The translations under genes were made by a program, and so were the position numbers. Positions 41,313 to 50,742 of a DNA stretch of 64,000 bases are shown here, in pieces. Origin of the DNA: Ramlibacter ginsenosidimutans. Lineage in GTDB: Bacteria; Pseudomonadota; Gammaproteobacteria; Burkholderiales; Burkholderiaceae_C. Position 1 is the stretch's first letter. Each line of letters opens with the position of its first letter. Location of the stretch: the NCBI RefSeq assembly GCF_016654015.1, contig NZ_JAEPWM010000005.1:186001-250000 (forward strand), written 5' to 3'. A model generated the notes under the pieces. The model made no database searches. It saw only the letters and a list, made by a program, of their open reading frames with translations, and was not told the DNA's origin.

Positions 41313-42085
41313 GCGCGGGACAGCACGGCTTGCAGGAAGCTGCGCGTGCGCTCCTGGCTCGGGTTGCGGAAGATGGTTTCCGGCGGTCCTGCTTCGACGA
41401 TGCCGCCGCCGTCCATCACGACCACCTCGTCGGCCACTTCGCGCGCGAAGCCCATCTCGTGGGTGACCACCAGCATGGTCATGCCCTCGCTCGCCAGCAG
41501 CTTCATGACCTGCAGCACTTCGCCCACGAGCTCGGGGTCCAGCGCCGAGGTCGGCTCGTCGAACAGCATCACCCGCGGCTCCATCGCCAGCGCGCGGGCG
41601 ATCGCCACGCGCTGCTTCTGGCCGCCCGACAGGCTGGCAGGCATGGCGTCCGCCTTGTGCGCGAGGCCCACCTTCTCCAGCAGCGCGCGGGCCCGTGTCT
41701 CGGCCTCGGCGCGCGAGAGGTTGCGCAGCTTGCGCGGGCCGAGCGTCACGTTGTGCAGCACCGAGAGATGCGGGAACAGGTTGAAGGACTGGAACACCAT
41801 GCCCACTTCCTGGCGCAGCGCGTTCAGGCCGGCTTCGGCCAGCGGACGGCCCTCGTCCACCAGCGTTTGCCCGCAGATCTCGATGCGGCCGCCCTCGGGC
41901 TGCTCCAGCCCGTTGCAGCAGCGCAGGAACGTGCTCTTGCCCGAGCCGCTGGGGCCGATCACGACGACCACCTGCGAAGGCTGCACCTCGAAGTCGATGC
42001 CGTCCAGCACCCTGTGGCCGCCGAAGGACTTGCGCAGCCCGCGGATGCGGATGATGGGCGACGCACCCGTTTCCTGCGGCTTCAT
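41309..42085 (-). CDS. amino acid ABC transporter ATP-binding protein
   Basis: The 258-aa ATPase has Walker [11 protein letters not shown]-loop [13 protein letters not shown], signature [15 protein letters not shown], Walker [15 protein letters not shown] and the switch [12 protein letters not shown]. It is of the polar amino acid (GlnQ/HisP) type. Stop and start overlap both neighbours (ATGA), placing it between the permease and hutF. Confidence 0.94.
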   Translation of the reverse strand: MKPQETGASPIIRIRGLRKSFGGHRVLDGIDFEVQPSQVVVVIGPSGSGKSTFLRCCNGLEQPEGGRIEICGQTLVDEGRPLAEAGLNALRQEVGMVFQSFNLFPHLSVLHNVTLGPRKLRNLSRAEAETRARALLEKVGLAHKADAMPASLSGGQKQRVAIARALAMEPRVMLFDEPTSALDPELVGEVLQVMKLLASEGMTMLVVTHEMGFAREVADEVVVMDGGGIVEAGPPETIFRNPSQERTRSFLQAVLSRA

Positions 42086-42750
42086 TGCACCATCCCCCCG
42101 GCGCGCAGCCGCACTTCCAGCCGGCCCAGCGCCAGCGTCGTCAGGCCGGTGAGGATGAAGTAGATGACCGCGATGGCCAGGTACACCTCGAGCGAGCGGT
42201 AGGACACGCTGATGATCTTCTGCCCTTCGTGCATCAGGTCGTGGATGGTCAGCAGCGACACCAGCGCGGAGTTCTTGATCAGCGCGATGAACTCGTTGCC
42301 GAGCGGCGGGATCATGCGCACGATCGCCTGCGGCAGGATCACGCTGCGCATCGCCTGGCCGGCGGACAGGCCGATGGAGCGCGCTGCTTCCATCTGTCCG
42401 CGGTCCACCGACTGGATCGCGCCGCGCACGATTTCCGACACGTAGGCGGCCGAATAGATGCCCAGGCCCACCATGCCGCACGCAAAGGCGGGCAGCATGA
42501 TGCCGAACTGCGGCAGGCCGAAGAACCAGATGAACAGCTGCACCAGCAGCGGGGTGCCGCGGATCGCCGCCACGTAGGCCGTACACAGGCTGTACACGAT
42601 GCGCCGCCGCGGGTCGAGCCGGCCGATGCCGATCAACAGTCCCAGCACGCAACCGAGCAGCAGCGAGACGGCGGTGATCTCCACCGTGACCAGCGCGCCG
42701 TGCAGCAACTGGGGCCAGCCGGCCCACACGGGCGAGAAGTCAAGATCCAT
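42082..42750 (-). CDS. amino acid ABC transporter permease
   Basis: The 222-aa inner-membrane permease has about five TM helices and the EAA-loop [24 protein letters not shown] typical of His/Glu/Gln/Arg permeases. It is the only permease gene here, so it probably acts as a homodimer. Overlaps the ATPase gene by ATGA. Confidence 0.93.
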   Translation of the reverse strand: MDLDFSPVWAGWPQLLHGALVTVEITAVSLLLGCVLGLLIGIGRLDPRRRIVYSLCTAYVAAIRGTPLLVQLFIWFFGLPQFGIMLPAFACGMVGLGIYSAAYVSEIVRGAIQSVDRGQMEAARSIGLSAGQAMRSVILPQAIVRMIPPLGNEFIALIKNSALVSLLTIHDLMHEGQKIISVSYRSLEVYLAIAVIYFILTGLTTLALGRLEVRLRAGGMVQ

Positions 42751-42774
42751 GGGGGACGATCCGCAGGCGGCGGC

Positions 42775-43518
42775 TTACTTGGCCGCCGCGGGGAACCACT
42801 TGTTCACGATCGCGGCGTAGGTGCCGTCAGCCTTGAGCTGGTTGATCGCACCGTTGACCGCCTTGGTGAGCTGGGGCTCGTCCTTGCGCAGCGCCATGCC
42901 GTATTCCTCGGTGGTCAGCTGCTCCGGCAGCACGTGCAGGCCGGGACGCGTGCGCACGTACTGGTAGGCGGCCGGCTTGCCGGTGACGGCGGCGTCGGCG
43001 CGGCCGATGTCCACCAGGTTGAACATCTCCTGGTTCTTCTCCACTTCCACGCGCTGCACCTTGGGGTAGTGCTCCTGCAGGAAGCCGACCGACTTGGTGC
43101 CCACCTGCACCGTGACCTTCTTGCCCTCCAGGTCAGCCAGCTTTTTGATGCTGCTGCCGTCCTTCACCATGGCCACCAGGCCGCCGGCGTAGTAGGGCTC
43201 CGTGAAATCGACGACCTTCTTGCGCTCGTCGGTGATGTAGATGGCGGAGACGGCCATGTCGAAGCGGTGCGACACCAGGCCGGGGATCAGTCCCTTGAAG
43301 TCGATGTCGACCCACTCCACCTGCTTGCCCAGCTTCCTGCCGATGGCCTCCACCAGGTCCACGTCGAAGCCGGTGCGCTTGCCGTTGTCGGTGAACTCCA
43401 TGGGCGGGAAGGTCGCATCGGTGCCGACGCGCAGCACGTTGTCTTCGGCCCGCGCGACGCTGCTGCCGAGGGCGGCCACGGTGAGCGCGGCGACGAGGAA
43501 ATGACGGCGGATGTTCAT
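42775..43518 (-). CDS. amino acid ABC transporter substrate-binding protein
   Basis: The 247-aa protein has a signal peptide cleaved after SVARAED, then the SBP family 3 fold: LRVGTDATFPPMEFTDNGKRTGFDVDLVEAIGRKLG, FDMAVSAIYITDERKKVVDFTEPYY, VQVGTKSVGFLQ. The co-transcribed hutF and hutG suggest its ligand is histidine, urocanate or formiminoglutamate; this is inferred from context. It begins the transporter-hutF-hutG unit. Confidence 0.92.
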   Translation of the reverse strand: MNIRRHFLVAALTVAALGSSVARAEDNVLRVGTDATFPPMEFTDNGKRTGFDVDLVEAIGRKLGKQVEWVDIDFKGLIPGLVSHRFDMAVSAIYITDERKKVVDFTEPYYAGGLVAMVKDGSSIKKLADLEGKKVTVQVGTKSVGFLQEHYPKVQRVEVEKNQEMFNLVDIGRADAAVTGKPAAYQYVRTRPGLHVLPEQLTTEEYGMALRKDEPQLTKAVNGAINQLKADGTYAAIVNKWFPAAAK

Positions 43519-43545
43519 GGGTGAGTCTCCTTGGTTGAAATCGTT

Positions 43546-44289
43546 TCAGGGCAGCGCCAGCCCGCGCGAGATCCGCGCAGCGGCGACCACGGTCATGTCG
43601 GTCAGGGCGGACTCCTGGCCTTCCGCCCGCATCACCGGCGCCATCAGCGTGATGGCGCCCACGGCGCGGCGGCCCGGCCCGAAGAGGGGAGCGCTGACGC
43701 CCCACACGCCGGGGTCGACCTCGCCTGCGGTCATCGCGTAGCCTGCCTGCCGGATGGCGGCGAGTTCCGCTTCGGCCGCTTGCCGCTGCGTGGGCTGTGG
43801 GTAGTGGATGGCGAGCAGCGCCTCGCGAGCGGTGTCGGGCAGGTGGGCCAGCAGGCATTTGGCCGAGGCGCCCGCACGCAGCGGCACGCTGCGGCCCTTC
43901 TCGAACGAGCAGCGCAGAGACTGCTCGCTGTCCACCATTTCCACGCAGATCGCGCGATCGTTGACGGCGACGATGAGGCCCACGCTCTCGCGGGACTGGC
44001 GGGCCAGGGCGATCATCTCCTGGCGCGCCTGGTGCACCAGGTGCGAGGAAAGATCGAAGCCCAGGGCCAGCTGCAGGCTGAGCGGACCCGGGGCATAGCT
44101 GCCTTCGTTCTCCACCACGAAACCCCAGCGCTTCAGGCGCGCGAGCAGCCGGTACAGGGTGCTGCGCGCCAGTCCCGTATGCGCCATCAACTCTCCCGCG
44201 CTCAGCACCCGACCATGCTGCGCGAGCACGGCCAGGACCTGCAGGACGCGGTCGGACGTGGCAGTGGTCTGGGCCTCTGTCGTGGGCAT
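43546..44289 (-). CDS. IclR family transcriptional regulator
   Basis: The 247-aa protein has the IclR helix-turn-helix (VLSAGELMAHTGLARSTLYRLLARL) and effector domain (RESVGLIVAVNDRAICVEMVDSEQ, VPLRAGASAKCLLAHLP, GVWGVSAPLFG). It sits 27 nt upstream of the binding-protein gene on the same strand and probably controls the hut unit. Hut operons usually use the GntR-type HutC, so an IclR here is unusual. A TTG at 44313 could extend it by eight residues. Confidence 0.9.
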   Translation of the reverse strand: MPTTEAQTTATSDRVLQVLAVLAQHGRVLSAGELMAHTGLARSTLYRLLARLKRWGFVVENEGSYAPGPLSLQLALGFDLSSHLVHQARQEMIALARQSRESVGLIVAVNDRAICVEMVDSEQSLRCSFEKGRSVPLRAGASAKCLLAHLPDTAREALLAIHYPQPTQRQAAEAELAAIRQAGYAMTAGEVDPGVWGVSAPLFGPGRRAVGAITLMAPVMRAEGQESALTDMTVVAAARISRGLALP

Positions 44290-44395
44290 CGGGCCAGTAT
44301 CTAAGCGTTGCAACGGTGTTGGAAAGGCTTGCGTCCCACTCAGTGGGAATGAGTTCGCGTTTTTTGTGGTGGACCGGCGCGGCGTCTGCCCGGTG

Positions 44396-44968
44396 TCATC
44401 GCCGCGACGTGATCTCCATGCAGAGCGCGCCGGAGGTTGCGATCTCGAGGGCGGTAGCGGCCGGCAGCGCCGCCCAGGCGAGGCTGTATGGCGGCACTTC
44501 GACGAGGCTGTCGTTGCCGTGTCGGCGAACCGACGCCGGTGCGCCGAGCGCGAAGACTGCCACCACGCCCTCGGCGGCGGTCGTGAAGCGGCGCTCGGCG
44601 GCCAGGCGCGTCATGACGCCCGAGGCGCGCTCACGGTGCACCATCAGGTTCAGGTCCTGGGTCGGCCCGGCGAGCAGCCAGGAATCCACCTGCGCCGCGC
44701 CGTCAAACTGGAGAGGCGCGCTCGTGCCCAGCACCTCATGGACTTCGCCGTCCACGGCAAGGCGCACTCCCTCGCCCCGCACCACCGCAAACCAGCGCTG
44801 CACGCCCGGAAAATGCGAGAACGGCCCGTCGGCCGTGACGTCGGCGACCGAGATCCGCCAGGCCCAGTCTTCGCGCGTGGGCCTCACCGCCAGCTCGCGC
44901 GTCACGCCGCCGCCGTTGCGCCACGGCGCGGCCGGCGCTTCGGAAAGAGAAATCAGGTTCCATGCCAT
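44396..44968 (-). CDS. hutD: HutD family protein
   Basis: The 190-aa cupin-fold protein matches HutD: WNLISLSEAPAAPWRNGGGVTREL, WAWRISVADVTADGPFSHFPGVQRWF, LLAGPTQDLNLMVHRER. HutD is linked to histidine use and thought to limit or monitor urocanate or formiminoglutamate levels. It lies upstream of the IclR gene on the same strand. The chosen start is ATG 44966-44968, where homology begins. Confidence 0.9.
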   Translation of the reverse strand: MAWNLISLSEAPAAPWRNGGGVTRELAVRPTREDWAWRISVADVTADGPFSHFPGVQRWFAVVRGEGVRLAVDGEVHEVLGTSAPLQFDGAAQVDSWLLAGPTQDLNLMVHRERASGVMTRLAAERRFTTAAEGVVAVFALGAPASVRRHGNDSLVEVPPYSLAWAALPAATALEIATSGALCMEITSRR

Positions 44969-45281
44969 GGCCGCCACTGTGCCATGGCGGCAGATCGCGG
45001 CGGCCCGATGACGCTGCGCGCTCCCCGCAACCGTCGCGAATGACCGAGCCGCGAGCGCCATCGTCATGCAGCGCGAGACACAGCGCCCATTGCAGTTCGG
45101 GATGACCGACACGACGCGCGAGTGCAATGTCCGTTAGCGTACGGTCAATTCTCCAAGGACGACCTAACATCGCTTCGGCTTACACTCGTCCAGGCGTGCA
45201 AGGTCTGTTCGTTTGCAGGGACAACAAAAAGGCGAGGTCCGGCTCGCGGCCCCCCGAATGCCGAGATAACGAAAGTTTGCA
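44969..45281. other. gene-free divergent region between hutD and kinase gene
   Basis: These 313 bases separate the minus-strand hutD unit from the plus-strand kinase genes and must contain promoters for both. An A-rich patch (CAACAAAAAGGCG, about 45220-45232) lies near the kinase start. I see no gene, repeat or clear promoter. Confidence 0.5.
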
Positions 45282-46844
45282 ATGACCGTGTCGCAACGGC
45301 TGATGGTGGTAGCCGAGGACGGGTCCCGGCTTGAAGAGATTTGCTCCTGGCTGCGCGACAACGGATTCCACGCGACGGGATTTTCCGATCCGCAAGACGC
45401 CTTGGTCGACCTGGGCGGCCATACCTACGACATCCTTTTGATTGAAAGCGGGGCGTGCAGCTTTGACCGGGCAGCCCTGGCGCAGAACGCCGCGGCGATC
45501 CAACCGGAAATTGTGGCGGCGCTGGTCGGTGACGAGGCCGGTGACCCAAGCGGCGCGGATCCCGCCGAGATCAGCGTTCTCGAGTTTCTGCCGTGGCCGT
45601 TCGTGCCTGGCGCGCTGCGAAGAATGGTTGCGCGTGCGATGCAGCTACGGATGCTGCGCCAACAACTTGCAATGGAGACTGTGCGGGCGACCGCCTCCAC
45701 CACTCGGCTGGAAGCGACCCTCAGGGACCGCGATGCATTCGCTGGCCGGATCGCACACGACCTGCAGGCGGTGATGCAGGCGAACGAGGGGTTTGCAACC
45801 GCCCTCCTTCATAGGGCCGGGGCGAAGCTTGACGACAAGGAACAACACTACCTGCAACGGATCGTCGATACCAGCCTGCGCGGCAACCGTCTGGTCAACG
45901 ACCTCGTCGCCTACGAACGACTTGGCAATCAGGAAGTGCACCTTCGTCCCGTAGCCCTGGCACAGGTGCTGGAGCGCGCGCGGGAAGGGCTGGCACCGGA
46001 TTGTGCGGGGCGGGACATCGAGTGGACGATAGGCGGAATGCCGATGGTGTGCGGGGACGCTTCCCTGCTGCAGCATGCCTTCGTTCATCTGCTGTCCAAT
46101 GCCCTGAAGTTCACTCGGGGAGTGCAGCCCGCGCGCATCCGGGTAGAGGCATCTTGCTGCGAGCATGGCCATGAAATCCGCGTGGTCGACAATGGTGCCG
46201 GATTCGATGCGAACTATGCGCACACGCTCTTTCGCCCGTTCGAGCGGCTGCACCCGATCGCCGAATTCGAGGGCAGCGGCATGGGGCTGGCCAATTTCAG
46301 GCGAATCATCGAGCGGCACGGTGGCACCGTACGTGCCGAAGCCTTGAAGGAAGGCGGCGCGCTCTTCGCGTTTACCTTGGCTTCGGCCCAAGCATCCGAT
46401 GCGGGTGCGCGGCCGCCCGCTGCGCCTCGCGAATCAACCGAGCCGCCGCAGCGCGGTTCGCCTGCCCTGCGAGTGCTCCTGATCGACGATGACCCGGCGG
46501 TGTTGACGACGCTTGGGGACATGCTGGAGTACGACGGCCAACACGTCACACGCGCGTTGGGTGGCCCCGCGGGGGTGGCGACCTTCGCGCGTTCGCTGGA
46601 GGCCGGCCCCGGGTTCGACCTGGTTATCACCGACTTCGGCATGCCGCACATGGACGGCGGGGAGGTGGCGCGCCGCGTCAAGGCCACGAGCCCGGGCACG
46701 ACGGTCTTCCTGCTCACAGGTTGGGGTGCGCGGCTGGACGCGTCGGACGACTGGTGCGCAAAAGTGGACGAGGTTCTTGCCAAACCGCCACGCCTGGCCG
46801 ACGTTCGCAAGGCGCTGTCCAAGGTGACCGCGAGCGCCGCGTGA
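45282..46844 (+). CDS. hybrid histidine kinase with N-terminal pseudo-receiver and C-terminal receiver
   Basis: The 520-aa protein lacks TM segments. Residues 1-120 look like a receiver fold (RLMVVAEDGSRLEEICSWL, YDILLIESG) in which E55 replaces the phospho-Asp. A HisKA-type helix has H159 (AGRIAHDLQAVM), the HATPase part has LLSNALKF, VVDNGAGFD and GSGMGLANF, and the C-terminal receiver (LRVLLIDDDPAVL) has D451 in ITDFGMPHMDGG. The core resembles phytochrome-like and cell-cycle kinases. Co-oriented with the large kinase gene 13 nt downstream. Confidence 0.88.
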   Translation: MTVSQRLMVVAEDGSRLEEICSWLRDNGFHATGFSDPQDALVDLGGHTYDILLIESGACSFDRAALAQNAAAIQPEIVAALVGDEAGDPSGADPAEISVLEFLPWPFVPGALRRMVARAMQLRMLRQQLAMETVRATASTTRLEATLRDRDAFAGRIAHDLQAVMQANEGFATALLHRAGAKLDDKEQHYLQRIVDTSLRGNRLVNDLVAYERLGNQEVHLRPVALAQVLERAREGLAPDCAGRDIEWTIGGMPMVCGDASLLQHAFVHLLSNALKFTRGVQPARIRVEASCCEHGHEIRVVDNGAGFDANYAHTLFRPFERLHPIAEFEGSGMGLANFRRIIERHGGTVRAEALKEGGALFAFTLASAQASDAGARPPAAPRESTEPPQRGSPALRVLLIDDDPAVLTTLGDMLEYDGQHVTRALGGPAGVATFARSLEAGPGFDLVITDFGMPHMDGGEVARRVKATSPGTTVFLLTGWGARLDASDDWCAKVDEVLAKPPRLADVRKALSKVTASAA

Positions 46845-46857
46845 GCATCGCACGCAC

Positions 46858-49800
46858 ATGAGCGTCCCGCGCATCAGTGAAGCCGACAGCTCCCTGCTGC
46901 TCCAGTCGCTGGGGCAAGGCGTGCATGTCATCGACCGCCAAGGGAAGATCGTCTTCGAGAATGCCGCGTCGCTGGCGATGCTCGGCTGGACCCACCGCGG
47001 GCTGCTCGGTGCGGATGCGCATTCATTGGTGCACCATCACCGCCCCGGGGGCGAGGTCTACCCGGAATGCGAATGCCCCATCCACCACACGCTGATGGAC
47101 GGACAGCGCCGGCGCGTCCGCAACGAGGTCTTCTTTCGCGGGGACGGCTCGAGCTTTCCCGTCGATTACGTGTGCTCTCCCGTCAACGACGGTGATGGCC
47201 GGATCGCAGGCGTGGCTGTGTGCTTCAGCGACATGACGGACCTCCAGCGAGCCGAGGAGGCGCTGCGGGGTCAGGCCACCATGCTGCTGACTGCCCAGCG
47301 CATGGGTCACATGGGCAGCTGGGCGTTCGACGGGCGCACGCGCATCCTGCAGTGGTCGGATGCGACCTGCGAGCTCTTCGGCATCGCACCGGAGGATTTC
47401 CGAGGCGAGTTCGAACAGTTCATGGGCTTCGTCGTTCCCGCGGACCGTGCCAGGTATCTCGCGGTGCACGCGAAGGTGACCGCGCAAGCACCGCTGCTCG
47501 AAGCGGAGTACCGCATCCAGCGCCCGGACGGTTCCGTGCGGTGGATGAGCGAGCGAGGCACCGCCAGGTTCGACAGCGCCGGCACCATCACCGCGCGCAT
47601 CGGGATGGTGATGGACATCACCGAGCAAAAGGGCGCCGCCGACCAGCTCGCGCAAAACACGATGCTGGCACGCGTGGCAAGCCGCGTGGCGGGGATCGGC
47701 GGCTGGAGCATGGACCTGGCCGAGCGCCGGCTGACCTGGTCGGACGAAACCTGCGCGATCCATGAGGTGCCGGCGGGGCACATGCCGCGCGTCGAGGAAG
47801 GGATCGCCCTGTTTCCCCCCGAGTATCGCGACCGGGTGAAGGCGCTCGTGCAGCGGTGCATCGAGGATGGCACGCCTTACGAATTCGAACTGCCGAAGCT
47901 GACGGCCAAGGGCAGGCCGATCTGGGTGCGATCGATGGGCGAAGCGGTGCGCGACGCTTCCGGACGCATCGTGCGGCTGCAGGGGGCCTTCCAGGACATC
48001 ACCGAGCGCCGGCTGGCCGAAGAGGAGGCGCGGCAAAAGGATTCGCTGCTGCGTTTTGCCGGCCGCATCGCGTGCATCGGCGGGTGGGCCATCGAATTGG
48101 CGACCGAGCATGTGCTCTGGTCGGACGAGGTCTACCAGATCCTCGAGTTCGACAAGTCGGCAGCGCCGGCGCTGCTGTCGTCGCTCGCGCTTTACCGGGA
48201 ACCGGGCCGCGGGCGGATCGTCGCCGCGCTGGACGCTTGCCGCCGCACCGGCGAACCGTTCGACGTCGAGGCGGACATGTTGACAGGGGGCGGTCGGATC
48301 ATCTGCGTGCGCGTGTGCGGTGAGGCGGTGCGCGGCCACGACGGGACCATCGTCCGGCTGCAAGGCGCGATCCAGGACCTCACGCAGCTGCGGGCGGCGC
48401 AGCATGCCGCGCGCGAGAGCGATGAACGCCTGGCCATCCTCGCGCGTGCGTCGAAGGATGCGATCTGGGACTGGGACCTGGAACGCGACACCGTCTGGTG
48501 CAACGCGAACTTCAACGAGCTGTGCGGCCCCGGCACGGTCGTGAGCAGTCGATCGTGGCAGGACCACATCCATCCGTCTGACCGCGAACGTGTCCTGCAG
48601 CGAATCCGCGATGCGATGGACGGGATGGCGCCGACGTGGTCGGAAACCTATCGCATCCAGCCCCCGCAGGGCGGTGCCGGCTACGTGATCGGCCGCGGCT
48701 ACATCACGCGCGATGCCGCGGGGCGCGCGGTGCGCATGATGGGCAGCACGACCGACATCAGCGAGCGGATGGCCCTGGAGGAGCGACTGCGCCAGACCCA
48801 GAGGCTCGAGTCGGTGGGCCAGCTGACCGGTGGGGTGGCGCATGACTTCAACAACCTCCTGACCGTGATCCTGGGCAACGCGGAAATGCTGGCCGAGCAG
48901 CTGGCGTTCCGTGGCGAATGCGGCCCGCTGCATGGCATGGCCCATGTCGTGATGGACGCCGCCCAGCGAGGCGCGGAGCTCACGCAACGGTTGCTCGCAT
49001 TTGCGCGCAAACAGGCGCTCGAGCCGCGCAAGGTGGACATCAACCAGTTGGTCATGGGGACGGATGCGATGCTCCGGCGCACGCTGGGAGAGCACATCCG
49101 GATCGAATTCAAGGCCGAGCCGCTGCTGTGGGCGGCAGAGGTGGACCCGGCCCAGCTGGACAACACGTTGCTCAATTTGTGCCTGAACTCCCGCGATGCG
49201 ATGCCGGGCGGAGGACGCCTGTCGATCCAGACGGCCAACGTGACGCTGGACGCTGAGGATGCGAGGCGGTGCCCGGACTCCCAGCCCGGCGCATATGTGA
49301 TGCTTTCCGTGTCGGACACCGGGGAGGGGATAGCACCGCAGCACGTCGGGCGGGTGTTCGAGCCGTTCTTCACGACCAAGGAGCAGGGCAAAGGCACCGG
49401 GCTGGGTCTGGCGATGACCTACGGATTCGTGAAGCAGTCGGGCGGCCACGTCAACATCGAGTCGCAGCCGGGACGCGGGACGACAGTCAAGCTGTACCTG
49501 CCCCGGGCCGACGGCGCGGCGGCCCCGGCCGCGGGCTGCTTGCACGCGAAACCGGCCGGCGGCGTGGAGACGATCCTGCTGGTGGAAGATGACGAACCGG
49601 TCCGGCGCTACGCGCACGCGCAGCTGGTGTCGCTGGGGTACACGGTCCTGCATGCCGGCGACGGGTCACATGCGTTGCAGATCCTGGACGACGACGAACG
49701 CAAGGTGGACCTGCTGTTCACCGACGTGGTGATGCCGGGAATGAGCGGGCGCGAACTGGCCGACCGCGCCCTGGCGAGACGCCCGGGTCTGCGGGTCCTC

Positions 49801-49950
49801 TACACCTCGGGCTACGCGGAAAACGCGATCGTCCACGACGGGCGCCTGGACGACGGCGTCAAACTGCTGGCCAAGCCATACCGTCGTCACGAGCTCGCAC
49901 AGGCCGTGCGCGAGATTCTCGGCGCCGTACCTCTCTTTTCGCAGAACTGA
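46858..49950 (+). CDS. multi-PAS hybrid histidine kinase
   Basis: The 1030-aa cytoplasmic sensor has about five tandem PAS domains (1-640; the first starts LLLQSLGQGVHVIDRQG, others contain GAFQDITERR- or GSTTDISER-like PAC ends), HisKA with H662 (GGVAHDFNNLLTVILGNAE), HATPase (LNLCLNSRDAMPGGG, VSDTGEGIAPQHVGRVFEPFFTT, GTGLGLAMTYGFV) and a C-terminal receiver (ILLVEDDEPVRRYA) with D956. The signal is not readable. It probably works with the kinase encoded just upstream. Confidence 0.92.
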   Translation: MSVPRISEADSSLLLQSLGQGVHVIDRQGKIVFENAASLAMLGWTHRGLLGADAHSLVHHHRPGGEVYPECECPIHHTLMDGQRRRVRNEVFFRGDGSSFPVDYVCSPVNDGDGRIAGVAVCFSDMTDLQRAEEALRGQATMLLTAQRMGHMGSWAFDGRTRILQWSDATCELFGIAPEDFRGEFEQFMGFVVPADRARYLAVHAKVTAQAPLLEAEYRIQRPDGSVRWMSERGTARFDSAGTITARIGMVMDITEQKGAADQLAQNTMLARVASRVAGIGGWSMDLAERRLTWSDETCAIHEVPAGHMPRVEEGIALFPPEYRDRVKALVQRCIEDGTPYEFELPKLTAKGRPIWVRSMGEAVRDASGRIVRLQGAFQDITERRLAEEEARQKDSLLRFAGRIACIGGWAIELATEHVLWSDEVYQILEFDKSAAPALLSSLALYREPGRGRIVAALDACRRTGEPFDVEADMLTGGGRIICVRVCGEAVRGHDGTIVRLQGAIQDLTQLRAAQHAARESDERLAILARASKDAIWDWDLERDTVWCNANFNELCGPGTVVSSRSWQDHIHPSDRERVLQRIRDAMDGMAPTWSETYRIQPPQGGAGYVIGRGYITRDAAGRAVRMMGSTTDISERMALEERLRQTQRLESVGQLTGGVAHDFNNLLTVILGNAEMLAEQLAFRGECGPLHGMAHVVMDAAQRGAELTQRLLAFARKQALEPRKVDINQLVMGTDAMLRRTLGEHIRIEFKAEPLLWAAEVDPAQLDNTLLNLCLNSRDAMPGGGRLSIQTANVTLDAEDARRCPDSQPGAYVMLSVSDTGEGIAPQHVGRVFEPFFTTKEQGKGTGLGLAMTYGFVKQSGGHVNIESQPGRGTTVKLYLPRADGAAAPAAGCLHAKPAGGVETILLVEDDEPVRRYAHAQLVSLGYTVLHAGDGSHALQILDDDERKVDLLFTDVVMPGMSGRELADRALARRPGLRVLYTSGYAENAIVHDGRLDDGVKLLAKPYRRHELAQAVREILGAVPLFSQN

Positions 49951-50205
49951 CGACTCCGGGCTGCCGGTCGCGACCGTCCCGCTCCCGCGCCGCGTGGCCA
50001 TTGATTCGCGCGCGCTCGAACTGCCAGGTTCTTGCTCGCGGCCACCTGAGGCTGATTGCAGGTCTGGATCCATTGGCGCAAATGGACCGCATGCGACGCG
50101 CGAATTGATTCACGCTCAACGGTCAACGGTTCCCTACGCTACAGCGTTAAAGCAGGGAGGCCAGTCCGGCAACTCATTTCGCTTCCCTACCGAGAGATCA
50201 CCATC

Positions 50206-50574
50206 ATGAACAAGCTTCTTGCCCTTCTGGCTGCCACCTTCTTTGCCGCGTCGTCGTTTGCGCAAGCCAGCGCTCCCACGGCCGCCGATTCCGCCGCTGC
50301 CAAGACCGAAATGAAGGCCGAAGCCAAGGCGGACACGAAGGCAGCCAAGACCACTTCGGCTGCGGAGAAGAAGAAGGCCAAGGCAGAGGCCAAGGCTGCC
50401 AAGAAGGCTGCGGCCGCCCAGAAAAACGCCGAGAAGGCCGCTGCCAACGCCAAGGCAGACCAGAAGGTCCACGCAGCCGATGCGAAGAAGACCAAGGCCG
50501 ACGTGGCAGCAGATGCCAAGGAGCAAAAGGCCGAAGTGAAGGCCGATGCCAAGAAGGAAGAAGCCCGCAAGTAA
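50206..50574 (+). CDS. exported Ala/Lys-rich low-complexity protein
   Basis: The 122-aa product has a signal peptide (MNKLLALLAATFFAASSFAQ) and a mature part made almost only of Ala, Lys, Glu, Asp and Gln, with repeated KAEAKA- and AAKK-like units. It resembles histone-H1-like tails and periplasmic Lys/Ala repeat proteins annotated as hypothetical in Burkholderiales. A long amphipathic helix or disordered linker is likely. A strong terminator follows. Confidence 0.75.
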   Translation: MNKLLALLAATFFAASSFAQASAPTAADSAAAKTEMKAEAKADTKAAKTTSAAEKKKAKAEAKAAKKAAAAQKNAEKAAANAKADQKVHAADAKKTKADVAADAKEQKAEVKADAKKEEARK

Positions 50575-50594
50575 GGCTTCCCTGCGCTTTCGGC

Positions 50595-50620
50595 AATGCC
50601 CGCTTCGGCGGGCATTTTGC
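50595..50620 (+). terminator. intrinsic terminator
   Basis: AATGCCCGC (50595-50603) pairs with GCGGGCATT (50608-50616) over a TTCG tetraloop, and TTTG follows. It ends the Ala/Lys-rich gene. Confidence 0.85.
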
Positions 50621-50742
50621 ATCCTGGCTCCGGTCGTGGCATAGGTGCCCAACAGGCGCCAGGTCTTCGTGACTTCGCCCAGGGGAGCCATTCGTGCCAT
50701 TGAAGATCTCCCGCACAGTGTGAAACCCTCTTGAAGTGCGTG

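Noticed and set aside
39981..42152. 723-codon open frame on the plus strand
   Set aside because: It is antisense to hutF and the ABC ATPase, with the His/Gln/Arg-rich composition of a shadow frame.
47023..49653. 876-codon open frame on the minus strand
   Set aside because: It is antisense to the multi-PAS kinase and has no recognisable domain.
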